Assembly (NCBI GenBank): GCA_016714045.1 | Contig: JADJNY010000005.1 | Location: 496,001-560,000 of the forward strand | Direction of reading: 5' to 3' | Length of the DNA: 64,000 nt | Source of the DNA: Planctomycetota bacterium | GTDB taxonomy: Bacteria; Planctomycetota; UBA1135; GCA-002686595 | Notes under the pieces: model-generated | The model's input: only the letters and a program-made list of their open reading frames with translations | What the model was told of the DNA's origin: nothing | Database searches by the model: none | Position numbers and translations under genes: made by a program | Shown: positions 45,601 through 56,200 of the stretch, piece by piece | Layout of the letters: each line of letters starts with the position of its first letter | Position numbering within the stretch: position 1 is the stretch's first letter

Positions 45601-47283
45601 GTGGGGGCGCACCTCGGTCACGCGGTGTCCGCGGCGGGTGATGTCGACTCCGACGGCTTCGCGGACCTGCTCGTCGGGTCACCCGACCATCCGGGCGGCG
45701 GTCGCGTGACGCTGTTCCGCGGTCAGTCCGGCTTGCAGCCGATCGCGACGGGCTCGCAGGTGTTCGCGGGCACGCAAGGCGGCGCGCGACTCGGCGCCGC
45801 GCTTTGCCGCGCGGGCGACGTGAACAACGACGGCTTCTCCGACGCCGTCTTCGCGGCGCCCAACCACAACGTGGACCAGGGCGAGGTCTACGTGCACTTC
45901 GGCGTGTCGACGGGTTTGGCGCCGTCGCCCGCGCTGACCTTCGCTGGTGCGGGGGGCGCGCACCTGGGCGCGGGGCTCGGCGGCTGCGGCGACATCGACG
46001 GCGACGGTTACAGCGACGTGGTTCTCGGTGTGCCAGGACAACTGTCCGGCGCCGGCGGGGCGGTGATCTACGTCGGGAGCACGCAGTACGGGGGCGTGCA
46101 TCGCACCCAGCAGCGCCGGACGACGTCGGCCGATGCGATCGACCTGCTTTGTCTCACCGACTCGACGAGCGGACTCCGGCTCCTCGGTGGAGCCAACAAC
46201 TTCGCCAACGTGCAGAGCACGCCGGCCGGTCGCAGTCGCGTCGCGCTCGAGTGGGAGATGAAGTCGGGCGCGGCGCTGCTCGACGGATCGAACCTCGCAA
46301 ACGGCGCGTACCAGGACGTCGGCGCGCCCAACGCCTCCTTGACCCTGGTCGAGACCGTTCCGGGCCTCAACCCTTCGGAACGCCACCAATGGCGTCAGCG
46401 CATCGCGACGCGCGATCCGCTCTTCCCGCACGGTCCGTGGAGCGCGCTCCAGGGCAACGGCAAGCACGAGAAGAAGTTCGGCACCGGGTTCGACTGCGAC
46501 CAGGACGGGACTCCGGACTCGATCGAGATCGCGCAGAACCCGACGCTCGACTGCGACGCGAACGGCGCCCTCGACGCGTGTCAGATCACGGTCGACCCGA
46601 CGCTCGACTGCGACGGCGACGGCGCGCTCAACGAGTGCGAGCTGTTCACGAACGATTGCGACGCGAACAACTACCCCGACGATTGTCAGGTTGCGCAGGG
46701 CGCGCCGGACTGCAACGCGAACAACACGCTCGACGCGTGCGAACTCTCGCCCGCGACGGACGTGAACGGCGACTCGATCCTGGACGTGTGCCAGTTCACG
46801 CCGTACTGCTTCGGCGATGGCACGGGGACGGCGTGTCCGTGCGGGAACTTCGGGGCTGCGGGGCGGGGCTGCGCGAACTCCGTGAACGCGAACGGAGCCG
46901 TGTTGACGGTCACGGGATGGCCGTCGATCGCGAACGACACGCTCGTGCTGCACGGCGCGGGGATGCCGAACTCGGCTTCGCCGTCGGCGATTTACCTGCA
47001 GGGCACGCTCCAGGACAACGGCGGAGCGGGCTCGGTGATCCAGGACGGCCTGCGCTGCGTGACCGGGGTGATCGTGCGCCTCGGCACGCGGCCGAACGCG
47101 GGCAACCAGTCGCAGTATCCCGACGTGGGCAACCAGGTGATCAGCATCCGCGGCGGGCTCGCTCCGCTCCCGATGCCGCAGACGCGCCACTACCAGGTCT
47201 TCTACCGCAACGCCGCCACCGCCTTCTGTCCGCCGGGCACGGCGAACTGGACGAACGGCCTCTCCATCGTGTGGGGGCCGTAG
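42700..47283 (+). CDS. Giant secreted FG-GAP (VCBS) propeller protein 1
   Basis: 1,527 residues from ATG 42700, with a signal peptide (MPSLLRVFASAFVCAVSPFL). After an N-terminal domain (residues about 40-220, ending YPITVDPL-like AFPITVDPLVSG) come 14 FG-GAP motifs such as GGDFDGDGFSDLLVAVPGYD and AGDVNNDGFTDVLVGAPG, each with a calcium-like DxDxDG loop, i.e. enough for two seven-bladed propellers. Next are an Ig-like region, four or five Asp/Asn/Cys repeats (DCDANGALDACQ) of thrombospondin type 3 style, and the final domain CFGDGTGTACPCGN. Probably an adhesive surface protein. Its kinase neighbour starts 88 bp downstream. Confidence 0.9.
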   Translation: MPSLLRVFASAFVCAVSPFLHATPPIGSSEGGATLAQQDADRAWQRGKDGAFEAAVPFYDLAARVDSKGFAVSARSPFHPEDAPAERHEVRIRTTSFGPLDRPEPWSGTELTVSGDYVQRAASGLTEWYRLAATGVEHGYTVHAGVADARELWIGLEFEGLLPQLYEDGLGARLVDARAQERLRYVGLRAWDANGRAIDARLSVRAAGVGVRLPTAGAAFPITVDPLVSGPAWTFEPNQAGAAANVSVGGDFDGDGFSDLLVAVPGYDVDLGPPSGVQVDAGRAYAFYGSASGLPVPPLTPGRFTILQRGVASEGFATTVRVADLDADGYDEALIGLPSYGTGATTGHDNEGSVQVYKGWPAGLSNSPWFHVDGQGNGLRMGLVRDAGDVNGDGFADVLVQNGGHSVGSATFFRAHLYLGGTTPPTTPYWTLQGTDLTASLGITTCDFTRSLITTAGDVNSDGYGDLLVGCTDDGFYPGCGPGYQRSWAMLLLGTNAPAGPSKTPVWSWSRNALPGRGIDTIEVARLGDVDGNGYADFAVGSWDECFATASSTEGAVYVFLSDPATYPSTIVPTLPSVSVLGTTIGQALGENGQARYAAGDLNGDGFADAVFGEALNGVGRLRLLRGTSTGPSLAADLVDPPSYALGLEFGMSATGCGDVNGDGLSDVSTGTFLYGSAGEAQEGLVLVYHGNPLPSALLTPLAGQTATLSGNGGDAFATALTTAGDVNGDGFSDLLVGSPGFQGSFASEGRVLLYRAKNDGTGLENTSVWSFAGGQVDARLGTSVSFAGDVNNDGFTDVLVGAPGYANPPTQFQEGKAYLFLGTASGVLSNTPSWTYEGDATNAKFGQSVAGAGDVDGDGFSDVFVGAPGATVSGVQDAGRVYVFLGSPLGLSATPALILDNPVLGDSRFGACVANAGDLNRDGQTDLVVGAPDYTNGQSEEGRFYVYVGSTAGILPAPAFSFESDAVGAHLGHAVSAAGDVDSDGFADLLVGSPDHPGGGRVTLFRGQSGLQPIATGSQVFAGTQGGARLGAALCRAGDVNNDGFSDAVFAAPNHNVDQGEVYVHFGVSTGLAPSPALTFAGAGGAHLGAGLGGCGDIDGDGYSDVVLGVPGQLSGAGGAVIYVGSTQYGGVHRTQQRRTTSADAIDLLCLTDSTSGLRLLGGANNFANVQSTPAGRSRVALEWEMKSGAALLDGSNLANGAYQDVGAPNASLTLVETVPGLNPSERHQWRQRIATRDPLFPHGPWSALQGNGKHEKKFGTGFDCDQDGTPDSIEIAQNPTLDCDANGALDACQITVDPTLDCDGDGALNECELFTNDCDANNYPDDCQVAQGAPDCNANNTLDACELSPATDVNGDSILDVCQFTPYCFGDGTGTACPCGNFGAAGRGCANSVNANGAVLTVTGWPSIANDTLVLHGAGMPNSASPSAIYLQGTLQDNGGAGSVIQDGLRCVTGVIVRLGTRPNAGNQSQYPDVGNQVISIRGGLAPLPMPQTRHYQVFYRNAATAFCPPGTANWTNGLSIVWGP

Positions 47284-47343
47284 CAGCCGCGCGGACAGGA
47301 GACCTCGGGCTCGCCGTCCGCTGGCGCGCAGCAGGGCGGGGCG

Positions 47344-47349
47344 TAGCAT
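47344..47349 (+). promoter_or_regulatory. Putative -10 box of kinase-sigma unit
   Basis: TAGCAT lies 21 bp before the ATG at 47371, implying a leader of about 15 nt. No good -35 was seen. Confidence 0.3.
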
Positions 47350-47370
47350 GGGCGCGGAGATCGGCCCCCC

Positions 47371-49937
47371 ATGGATGCTCGACGTCAGCGCGTGAAGGAG
47401 CTGTTCTCCGCAGCGCACGCACTGTCGCCGGTGGAGCGGGCGCGGCTGTTCGAGCGCGAGTTGGCGCTCGGGGGCGCGACGCGGGCGGACATCGACGAAC
47501 TGCTTTCGGCCCACGATCGCGCCGGGGAGTTCCTCGAGCGCGGACTCGTCGGCCACTCGACGGCGGACGTGGAAACGGAACACGACCTCCCGCTCCCGAG
47601 CGCGATCGGTGGCTTCCGCGTGCGCGAGCGCCTCGCGACCGGCGGTATGGGCGTCGTCTACCTCGCCGAACAGGAGAACCCGCGCCGCGCGGTCGCGCTC
47701 AAAGTTCTGCGGCGCGACGCGGCGTCGGCGGCGGCGAGGAAGCGCTTCGAGCGCGAAGCGCGCGTGCTCGCGCGGCTCCATCATCCGGGCATCGCGCAGA
47801 TCTACTCCGCGGGCGTCGAGCACACGGACGCGGGCGCGCAGCCGTGGATCGCGCTCGAGTACGTGCCCGGCGCGAACGTCGTCGAGCACTGCGAGCGGGA
47901 GCGTCTCCCGCTGCACGCGCGGCTCGTGCTCGTTGCGGAGGCGTGCGACGCGCTCGAGCACGCGCACCAGAAGGGGCTGGTGCACCGCGACCTGAAACCC
48001 TCGAACGTCCTGGTCGACGAGCACGGGCGCGTGAAGGTGCTCGACTTCGGCATCGCGGCCTTCGCGGAGGACGAAGGCGCCACGTTCGAGACGCGGACCG
48101 GGCAGCTGCTCGGCACGCTCGCGTACATGAGCCCCGAGCAAGCACGCGGCGAGGACGTCGACCTCCGCTCCGACGTGTACGCGCTCGGCGTGCTGCTCTA
48201 CGAGCTCGTGACCGGCCGGCTCCCGTACGAGGTGCGCGGGCTCCTGCCGCACGAGGCCGCGCGCACGATCTGCGAGGAGGAGCCGACCGCGCTCGCGCGG
48301 GTGAAGCCTGAGCTCGGGCGCGATCTCGGCACGATCGTCTCGAAGGCGCTCGCGAAGGAGAAGGAGCGCCGCTACGCGAGCGCGGCCGACCTCGGCGCCG
48401 ACCTGCGACGCTTCCTCGACCACCGTCCGATCGCCGCGCGGCCGACGTCGCGCGTCTACCAGCTCGCGAAGCTCGTGCGCCGTCATCGCGGGCTCGCGAG
48501 CGGCGTCGCGCTCGCGTTCCTCGTGCTCGTCCTCGGCATCATCGGAGTCTCGCTCGCGCTCGATCGCGCGCTCGACGCCGAACGCAGCGCGCGCGCGGAG
48601 CGCGACGCGCAGACGCGGCTATCGGACGAGCGCGGCTTGGAGGTGCTGACGCGGCGGGCGGAGCGGCTCTGGCCCGCGACAGCCGCAATGGTGCCCGCGC
48701 TCGATCGCTGGCTCGTCGAGGCCGACACGATCGTGGAGCGTTGGCCGCAACACGTCGCGCACTTCGCTGCGCTCGATCTGCGCACGCGCGATCGCACGCG
48801 CCCTGGAGAACGGCCTGCGCTCCTCGACGCGTTCGACGCCTTCACAGGCACGAACGGGGTGCTCGCCCGCGTTCGCGAGCGGCGCGCGCGGGCGGCGACC
48901 CTCTTCGAGCGGTCGGTGGCGGCGTTCCACCACGAGTGGAGCGCGACGCTCGAGGCGCTCCGGGACCCGCAGTGCGCACCGCGCTACGGCGGTCTCTCGA
49001 TCGAGCCGCAGCCCGGACTCGTTCCGCTGGGACGGGACCCGGACTCGGATCTGTTCGAGTTCGCGGTGCTGGACTGGACCGGAAGGGTGCCGCGACGCGA
49101 CCCGGTCACGGGCAGGCTCGAGCTCGACGAGGGGACGGCCGTCGTGCTCGTCCTCTTGCCAGGTGGCGTGTACACGCAGGGCTTTCAGGCGCTCTCCCCG
49201 TCGTATCCCAACTACGATCCGCGTGCGCGCGACTTCGAGGGACCGCCGCGCGCGACCGAGCTCGCGCCGTTCTTCCTCGCCAAGTACGAGTTCACGCAAG
49301 CGCAGTGGGCGGGCTTCACGGGCGAGAATCCGAGCATGTGGGAGCCGGGGAGCGTGGCGTGGGTGCGACCGCACACGGGGCTGAACCCGGTGGAGAGCAT
49401 CGCATGGGACGAGGCCGCCGAGGTGATGGCGCGACTCAGGCTCGCGCTGCCGACCGAGGCGCAGTGGGAGTACGCGGCGGCGGACGCCGGCCGGCATACC
49501 GGCCCCCGGGCACGACGTATCCAATGCTCGGCGGCGCGAACTTCTGCGGCGCGGAGGAATACGAGCGGTCGGTCCTTGGAGTGCACGGTCTGTTCGACCC
49601 CGCGAGCAGCGACGGTTGGGTCGTGCACGCGCCGGTGGGGAGCTTCCTCCCAAACCGGAACGGGCTCCACGACATGCTCGGCAACGTGTGGGAGTTGTGC
49701 GCCGACGCCTTCAGCGTGCACGCCTCCGCGTGGCCGACGGAGCCCGGCACGGGACGGGTGCTCGCCGATCCGGAGGATCACCGACCGCGACGCGGCGCGA
49801 GCTTCCAAGACACGAGCGAGTGGCTGTACGTCGGATTCCGCGGCGACGTGCTCGTGAAAAGCCGTCTCCCCACGGTCGGCGTGCGGGCGGCGCGCGCGCT
49901 CGACGGTGCGTGGGTGCGATCGGAGAGTCCGAAATGA
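47371..49937 (+). CDS. Ser/Thr protein kinase with SUMF1 domain, frameshifted
   Basis: Kinase domain from about residue 75: LATGGMGVVYLA loop, VALKVL lysine, VHRDLKPSNVLV catalytic loop, LDFGIAAF, LAYMSPEQARG. A transmembrane helix at about 370-393 (GLASGVALAFLVLVLGIIGV) places the rest outside. A SUMF1-like domain (VVLVLLPGGVYTQGF; ALPTEAQWEYAA) then shifts frame near 49492-49496, consistent with loss of one base, and continues GNVWELCADAF and RLPTVGVRAARA to TGA 49937. The corrected length is about 855. The RGAS block lacks the catalytic cysteines of formylglycine-generating enzymes, so this domain probably senses or binds. The sigma gene follows. Confidence 0.8.
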
Positions 49938-50143
49938 GCTGCGCGAGCGAACGCGGGAATCCGTACTCCTCCTCGGAAGAGAACCTGAGCCCGAGGCCGG
50001 ACCGCGCTGACGCGTGCCCGGGCGCGGGAGTGCGGACCGACTCGCTCGCCGGCCCGCGATCCCCGCCTGGCGCGCTCATTCGCGGTCCGGCCACGGCAGC
50101 GCTTTCCCCCGCATCCGCGCTTCCGACGAGGAAGGCCGTCGCC

Positions 50144-50683
50144 GTGAACGACCCCGAGAAGAAACGCGAGCTCGACGAGCTCGTCTCCGCCATGTACGAC
50201 ACGCTGCGCAAGCTCGCGAAGCAGAAGCTCCCCGGCGGAGGCCTCCGGAACTCGGTCGACCCGACGGAGCTGCTCCACGAGTGCTACCTGCGTCTCGCGT
50301 CGGCGGCCACCGCGGGCCAACTGTCCCGCCCGGAGTTCCTGGCGATGGCAGGCAAGGTGATCCGCCACGTCGTCGTCGACCGCGCTCGGGAGATGGAGAC
50401 GGAGAAGCGCGGCAGCGCATGGAATCGCATCACGCTACACGAGAGCTCCGCCAGCACGGGCGCGCCGGACGTGGACCTCTTGGCGTTGGACGAGGCACTG
50501 AAGCGTCTGTCCGTCCTCGACGAACGGCAGGCGAAGGTCGTGGAGCTCCGCTTCTTCTCGGGCCTCTCGAACGAGGAGATCGCGGACCTCCTGGACGTGT
50601 CCATGCGCACGGTCGTGGGGGAGTGGACGATGGCGAAGGCGTGGCTGGTGAGGGAGCTGTCGCGGGGCGGGGGGCGGGGGTAG
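50144..50683 (+). CDS. ECF-type RNA polymerase sigma factor
   Basis: 179 residues from GTG 50144, chosen because GAGGAAGG stands just upstream as a ribosome site and because homologous sequence starts at about VNDPEKKRELDELV. An alternative ATG at 49934 overlaps the kinase stop (ATGA) and would add 70 low-complexity residues. The sigma-2 region includes DPTELLHECYLRLA and AREMETEKRG; the sigma-4 helix-turn-helix is LSNEEIADLLDVSMRTVVGE. This fits the Sigma70-ECF family common in Planctomycetota beside Ser/Thr kinases. Phosphorylation by the neighbouring kinase as the activating switch is a plausible inference, not visible in the sequence. Confidence 0.85.
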   Translation: MNDPEKKRELDELVSAMYDTLRKLAKQKLPGGGLRNSVDPTELLHECYLRLASAATAGQLSRPEFLAMAGKVIRHVVVDRAREMETEKRGSAWNRITLHESSASTGAPDVDLLALDEALKRLSVLDERQAKVVELRFFSGLSNEEIADLLDVSMRTVVGEWTMAKAWLVRELSRGGGRG

Positions 50684-50946
50684 GGCGGCTCCGAAGTTGT
50701 CGGGTCGTGGACGCACCAGGCGTGGACGGTCACCGGGGAATTCGGGCCTCCCCGCGTGCTCACACGGACGCCGCGCGAGATCTCGCCAGATTCCATTGCG
50801 CGGTCCGGGCGCGGAATCCGTTTGGGCCACTGGAGGGACCTGAATCGGCCCTCGCGAGCCTCCATTCCTTCCTCACTCCCGTCGTGCTCTATGTCGGCCA
50901 GCATCCGCCGGCGAACGCGCACGGGGTGTTCACCCGGATCGCCCCC

Positions 50947-53900
50947 ATGCTCCACCTCCCCGCGCTGCTCGCGGTCGCCTTCTCACCGTTCCAATCGCTT
51001 CAACCAGGCCCGGCGAGTGGCTCGACGCCATCCCGGGGCGACGCCGCGACTTCCGTCGCGCCCGAGTTCCTCTGGTCGGCCGGCGCGGGCGGAACACTCG
51101 AGCTGGCCCCCGAAGGCGGGATGTTCGGCTGGAACGCCCGCGTCGACGCCGGGGGAGTGCGCTTCGAGAGCGGGGTCGCCTGGACGAAGACGCCGGGCGA
51201 GCGCGCGTGGGTGCGGGTGCGAACGACGGCGTTTGGGCGCGTCGATGACGCCCAACCGATGGGGAGCGGGACCGTCGAGCGCGACGGCGCGCGCGCGTCG
51301 ATCGTCCGGCCGGGGATCGTGGAGTGGTTCGAGGGACGGAGTGACGGTTTGGAACAGGGCTGGACGATCGCCACGCCGCCCGCGGGCGAGCGCAGCTCGG
51401 CGGTGTGGATCGGTCTCGAGTTCGAGGGGCTCGAGCCGCAGATCGCGGAGGACGGAAAGAGCGCGCGGCTTGTCGACGCGCGCGCGAGCGAGAAGCTCTC
51501 CTATCGGAACCTCTACGTGCGCGACGCAACGGGGCGGCAACTGGAAGCACGCATGTCTCCGTCGAGTCAGGGCCAGGGCATCCAGGTCGCCGACGCCGAC
51601 GCCGTGTACCCCATCACAATCGACCCCGTCCTCAGTTCGGTTGCATGGACCTTTGAGCACAATCAGGCGAGCAGTCTCGTGCTCACTGCCTTTACGGCCG
51701 GTGACGTCAACGGAGACGGCTTCAGCGACTTCTCCGCTGCGACGCCCTTCTATGACGTGCCTGGTGCTCCGGACGCGGGCAAGGTCTGGGTGTTCCACGG
51801 CGGACCCAGTGGTCCAACTCTGGCTGCGAACGGGGACTGGTCCAGTTCAGGACCTGCACAGCCCGGGTGGTTCTTCGGCTCATCCCTAGCTCCCGTTGGA
51901 GACCTCAACGGAGACTCCTACGACGATGTCGCGATCGGATGCGCCAACTGGAGTTCGCCCGAACCGAGCGAGGGCGCGGTCCTCGTCTACAGAGGCGGGC
52001 CGTCCGGTCTCGAAGCGACTCCGTGGTTCGTCGTCGAGGGAGGCATACCAGGCCTTCGGCTGAATGGGGTTGCCTACGCCGGTGACGTGAACGGAGACGG
52101 TTTCGACGACCTATTCGTCGGTACCTATGCGTCGACGGGCGAGGGGGAAGTCCGGGTCTACTTCGGTGGCAACTCCCCGCCGACGTCGCCGGCGTGGACG
52201 AAGAGGCCTACCCAACTCGGACTGGGATCCTCGGACTTCTTCGAACTCAATATCTCGGGTGCGGGTGACGTCAACGCGGACGGGTTTCGACGACCTGCTG
52301 ATTGGTTCGCTCTCTGCCGGGGGAAGCGGTACGGCAATCTTGATCGTCGGTGGCGCTACGGGGCCAGCCGGCGCCGGAGCCTGGAGTGGTACCGCGCCAG
52401 GGCAACCTCCAGGGGCTAGGTTTGGTTGTGCGGTTCGGCCCCTGGGTGATGCCAATGGCGATGGCTATGCCGACGTCATCGTGACCGCAGAGGCGTATCC
52501 CCCGAGCAACACCGGCGCTGCCTTCATCTACCTCAGCAACCCCAACAGCTATCCGGGCAGCTTGCCTCCGACGCCGACTCAGACAATCTTGGGCCCGGGT
52601 CAAGGAGCGAACTTCGGCACAGCGACGAGTTCTCTCGTGGCTGGTGACGTGAACGGCGACGGGTTCGCCGACGTGGTGATCGGAGCCTATGGAGCGAACT
52701 CGAATACTGGAACCGCATCTCTCTACCTTGGAACCGGAGCGGCTTCTTTGCCCTTCGCCACGAGTCCAAGCGCACTCCTCAACGGTGCTCAGCTAGGGGA
52801 GCAGTTCGGATTCGGAGCGGGGACTGCGGGAGATGTCAACGGCGACGGGCTCTCCGACGTCCTGGTCGTCGCTCAAAGCGCGAGCAACCCCGAACTCAGC
52901 GAAGGGCGGCTCATGTTGTACTACGGACAGCCCGGCGTCACCGCGCTTCAAGCCCCGCTCGCCGGACAAACTCCGTCCCTGTCCGGGACGTCCGGTTCCG
53001 CGTTCGCTACCGCACTGACCACGGCGGGGGACGTCAATGGAGACGGCTTCAGTGACCTGCTCGTCGGGGCACCTGGTTTCCAAGGAACCTCCGCGAACGA
53101 AGGTCGAGTCCTTTTGTACAAGTCCAAGAGCGACGGGACCGGGCTCGAGAACCAGGCGATCTGGACGTTCTCCGGCGGTCAAGTCGACGCGCGCCTCGGC
53201 ACTTCCGTCGCCTATGCCGGCGACGTCAACGACGACGGGTACACCGACGTCCTGGTCGGCGCGCCGGGATTCGCGACCTCTCCGGCGCAGTTCCAGGAGG
53301 GCAAGGCCTTCCTCTTCTTCGGCACGGCCTCCGGCGTGCTCGCCTCGACGCCCGCATGGGAGTTCGAGAGCAACGAGATCAACGCGAAGTTTGGGCAGTC
53401 GGTCGCCGGGGCCGGGGACGTGAATGGCGACGGCTACGCCGACGTCTGCGTGGGTGCTCCGGGAGCGACTGTGAGCGGGTTGCAGGATTCCGGGCGCGTC
53501 TACGTGTTCCTCGGCTCAGCAACCGGGCTTTCGCTCACTGCCGCCGCGGTGATCGACAACCCCGTGTTGGGTGACGCGCGCTTCGGCGCCTCGGTCGCCA
53601 ACGCCGGCGACCTGAACCGTGACGGCCAGACCGACCTCGTCGTCGGCGCTCCCGACTACTCGAGTGGTCAGAGCGAGGAGGGGCGCATCTACGTCTTCCT
53701 CGGCAGCGCCGCGGGGATCGTGCCGACGCCGGCGTTCACGGACGAGTCGAACTCCCCCGGCGCCCACTTCGGCGCCGCCGTGTCGACGGCCGGCGACGTC
53801 GACTCCGACGGGTTCGCAGACCTGCTCATCGGCGCGCCGGATCTGCCCGGCGGCGGGCGTGCAAGCCTGTACCGCGGCCGTTCGGGTGTCGCACCGATCG

Positions 53901-55438
53901 TCCCGACGCCGCAGCACCTCCCCGGGCTTCAGGGCGGCGCGCGGATGGGAGCCGCGGTCTGCTTCGCGGGCGACGTGAACAACGACGGGTTCTCTGACGT
54001 CGCGATCGGCGCGCCCAACCACAACGGGAACCAGGGTGAGGTGTACGTGCACGTCGGTGTCTCCTCCGGGCTCGCTCCCTCACCAGCGATCACCTTCCCC
54101 GGCGCGAGTGGGGCGAATCTCGGTGCCGGCCTGGGCCCGTGCGGCGACATCGACGGCGACGGTTTCAGCGACGTCGTGCGCGGACAGCCCGGGCAACAGT
54201 CTGGTTCAGGCGGTGCGGTGATCTACGTCGGCGGCTCGCAGTACAACGTGACTCGCGCTCCGCAACAGCGGCGCCTCAACAACCTCTCCGCGATCGACGC
54301 GCTCGGTTTGTCGGACGACACTCAGCAGGTCCGTCTCCAGTCCGGCTCGAACACGATCGCAAATGTACGCAGCACGCCCGCCGGCCGCACGCGCGTCGCG
54401 CTGGAGTGGGAGCTGAAGAGCGGCGCGGCGCTGCTCGACGGGTCCAACCTCGCGCGCGGCGCCTTCCAAGACATTGGCGCGCCGACCGCGCCCGTCACGC
54501 TCAACGAGTCGATCTCGGGACTCTCGCCCGCCCAGCGACATCAGTGGCGCCACCGGATCGCGACGACGAACCCGCTCTTCCCGCACGGCAGGTGGAATTC
54601 GATCCAAGGCAACGGGAAGCACGAGAAGAAGTTCGGGACGGGGTTCGACTGCAACAACAATGGAGTTCCGGATTCGACGGAGGTCGCGCAGAACCCAGCG
54701 CTCGATTGCGACGGCAACGGAGGGATCGATGCTTGTCAGATCGCGCTCGACCCGACGCTCGACTGCGACAACGACGGCATCCTCAACTCGTGCGAGCTGT
54801 TCGCGAACGACTGTGACGCGAACAACTATCCCGACGACTGCCAACTCGCGCAGGGAGCGCCCGACTGCAACGCGAACGTGGTGCTCGACGCGTGCGAGCT
54901 CTCGCCCGCGACGGACGCGAACGGCGACTCGATCCTCGACGTGTGCCAGTTCACGTCGTACTGCTTCGGCGACGGGACGGGGACGGCGTGTCCGTGCGGA
55001 AACTCTGGCGGAGCAGGCCGCGGGTGCGCGAACTCGGTCAATGCGAACGGAGCGGTGCTCACCGTGAGCGGCTGGCCGTCGATCGCGAACGACACGCTCG
55101 TGCTCCACGCCGCAGGGATGCCGAACTCGGTGTCGCCCTCGTCTCAGTACCTACAGGCAACGCTGCAAGACAATGGTGGTTTCGGTACGCCGATCCAAGA
55201 CGGACTGCGCTGCGTGGGCGGCGCCATCGTTCGACTCGGCGCTCGGCCGAACTCGGGCAACCAGTCGCAGTATCCCGACGTCGGCAACCAGCCGGTGAGC
55301 ATCCGCGGCGGGCTCGTCTCGCTCGGAATGCCGCAGACGCGCCACTACCAGGTCTTCTACCGCAACGCCGCGGCGACCTTCTGCCCGCCGGGCACAGCGA
55401 ACTGGACGAACGGACTCTCCATCGTGTGGGGCCCGTGA
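50947..55438 (+). CDS. Giant secreted FG-GAP propeller protein 2, frameshifted
   Basis: ATG 50947 gives a signal peptide (MLHLPALLAVAFSPFQSLQP). The frame is broken at 52285-52287, where TTT for TT changes DGFDDLLIG into DGFRRPADW; dropping one T restores a single protein of about 1,496 residues. It has 14 FG-GAP motifs, the Ig-like region, TSP3-type repeats (DCDNDGILNSCE) and the terminal CFGDGTGTACPCGN domain, in the same order as the other two copies. Motifs 8-14 are strikingly close to those of protein 1 (GTSVxxAGDVN; NAKFGQSVAGAGDV), while the first seven differ. Confidence 0.85.
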
Positions 55439-55553
55439 CATGCGTGGAGCTCTCCACTCCTCGAGGTGACGGTTCCATCTCGGCGGTACGTGTGGAGCGA
55501 AGTCGAACGACGATGCGACTCCGCTCCAGTGCGCCTCACGCTCGCGCTCCCAC

Positions 55554-55570
55554 CTCGTGCGGAGCACGAG
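55554..55570 (+). terminator. Short hairpin downstream of FG-GAP gene 2
   Basis: A 7-bp stem (CTCGTGC / GCACGAG) with a GGA loop about 115 bp after the FG-GAP stop, followed by TT. A 14-bp palindrome GTGGAGCTCTCCAC (55444-55457) also lies just after the stop. Either might end the transcript. Confidence 0.3.
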
Positions 55571-55631
55571 TTCGCGGCATGCCGTCCGTGAGCGTTGCAC
55601 TTCCGTGGTAGTGGACTCCCGTGCCCAGCGC

Positions 55632-55639
55632 GCTACGCT
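55632..55639 (+). promoter_or_regulatory. GCTACGCT -10-like box
   Basis: TACGCT ends at 55639; seven bases later is the A of the ATG at 55646, predicting a leaderless transcript for the small membrane protein. Confidence 0.4.
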
Positions 55640-55645
55640 GCGCGC

Positions 55646-56029
55646 ATGGAAGCCGACTCCGGTGACCGCCTCGCGCTCCTGCTCTCGCAGATCCTCCCGC
55701 GGCTCCCGCTCTTGTTCGTGTGCCTCGTTGGGATGGTCGTCGCGCTGGTCTATCGCGCACGGGCGCCGTACGCCGCGCTCCTGGCTGGGCTCGGTGCAGC
55801 CCTGCAGTTCTTCGTCACGTCGGTCTCGGGCGTGGTGTTCGTCGTCCTGACCGCGCCGGGCAGCTCGTACCTCCAGGACCACGCCGCGCTCAGCCGCCTC
55901 CTGAGCACGCTCGGGTTCGCCTACGCCGTGCTCGAGGCGATCGCGGTCGGGCTCCTGCTCCTCGCGGCGTTCCAGGGGCGCGCGCGATCGCCCGCGGCGA
56001 GCGGCGACGCGCGTCCCGAAGCGCGTTGA
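55646..56029 (+). CDS. Small membrane protein of unknown function
   Basis: 127 residues from ATG 55646. Three hydrophobic helices: PRLPLLFVCLVGMVVALVY, APYAALLAGLGAALQFFVTS continuing through VVFVVLTAPG, and LGFAYAVLEAIAVGLLLLAA. The tail is short and basic. No motif to name. It sits alone between the second FG-GAP gene and the convergent kinase gene 171 bp further on. Confidence 0.7.
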   Translation: MEADSGDRLALLLSQILPRLPLLFVCLVGMVVALVYRARAPYAALLAGLGAALQFFVTSVSGVVFVVLTAPGSSYLQDHAALSRLLSTLGFAYAVLEAIAVGLLLLAAFQGRARSPAASGDARPEAR

Positions 56030-56200
56030 GCGTCGCACGGTACGGACGCGCCGGATCGACGGCGACCCCGAGGACGTCGCTCTCCGCCACGCGCGCGACG
56101 CGGTCGGTGGGAGCGTCGTCTCACTCTGCCTGCGCACGGGAGCGAGCGCTCCACGAGCCCGTCTCGCGTCCCTTCTCGACGATCGCGCGCTCCGATGCGC

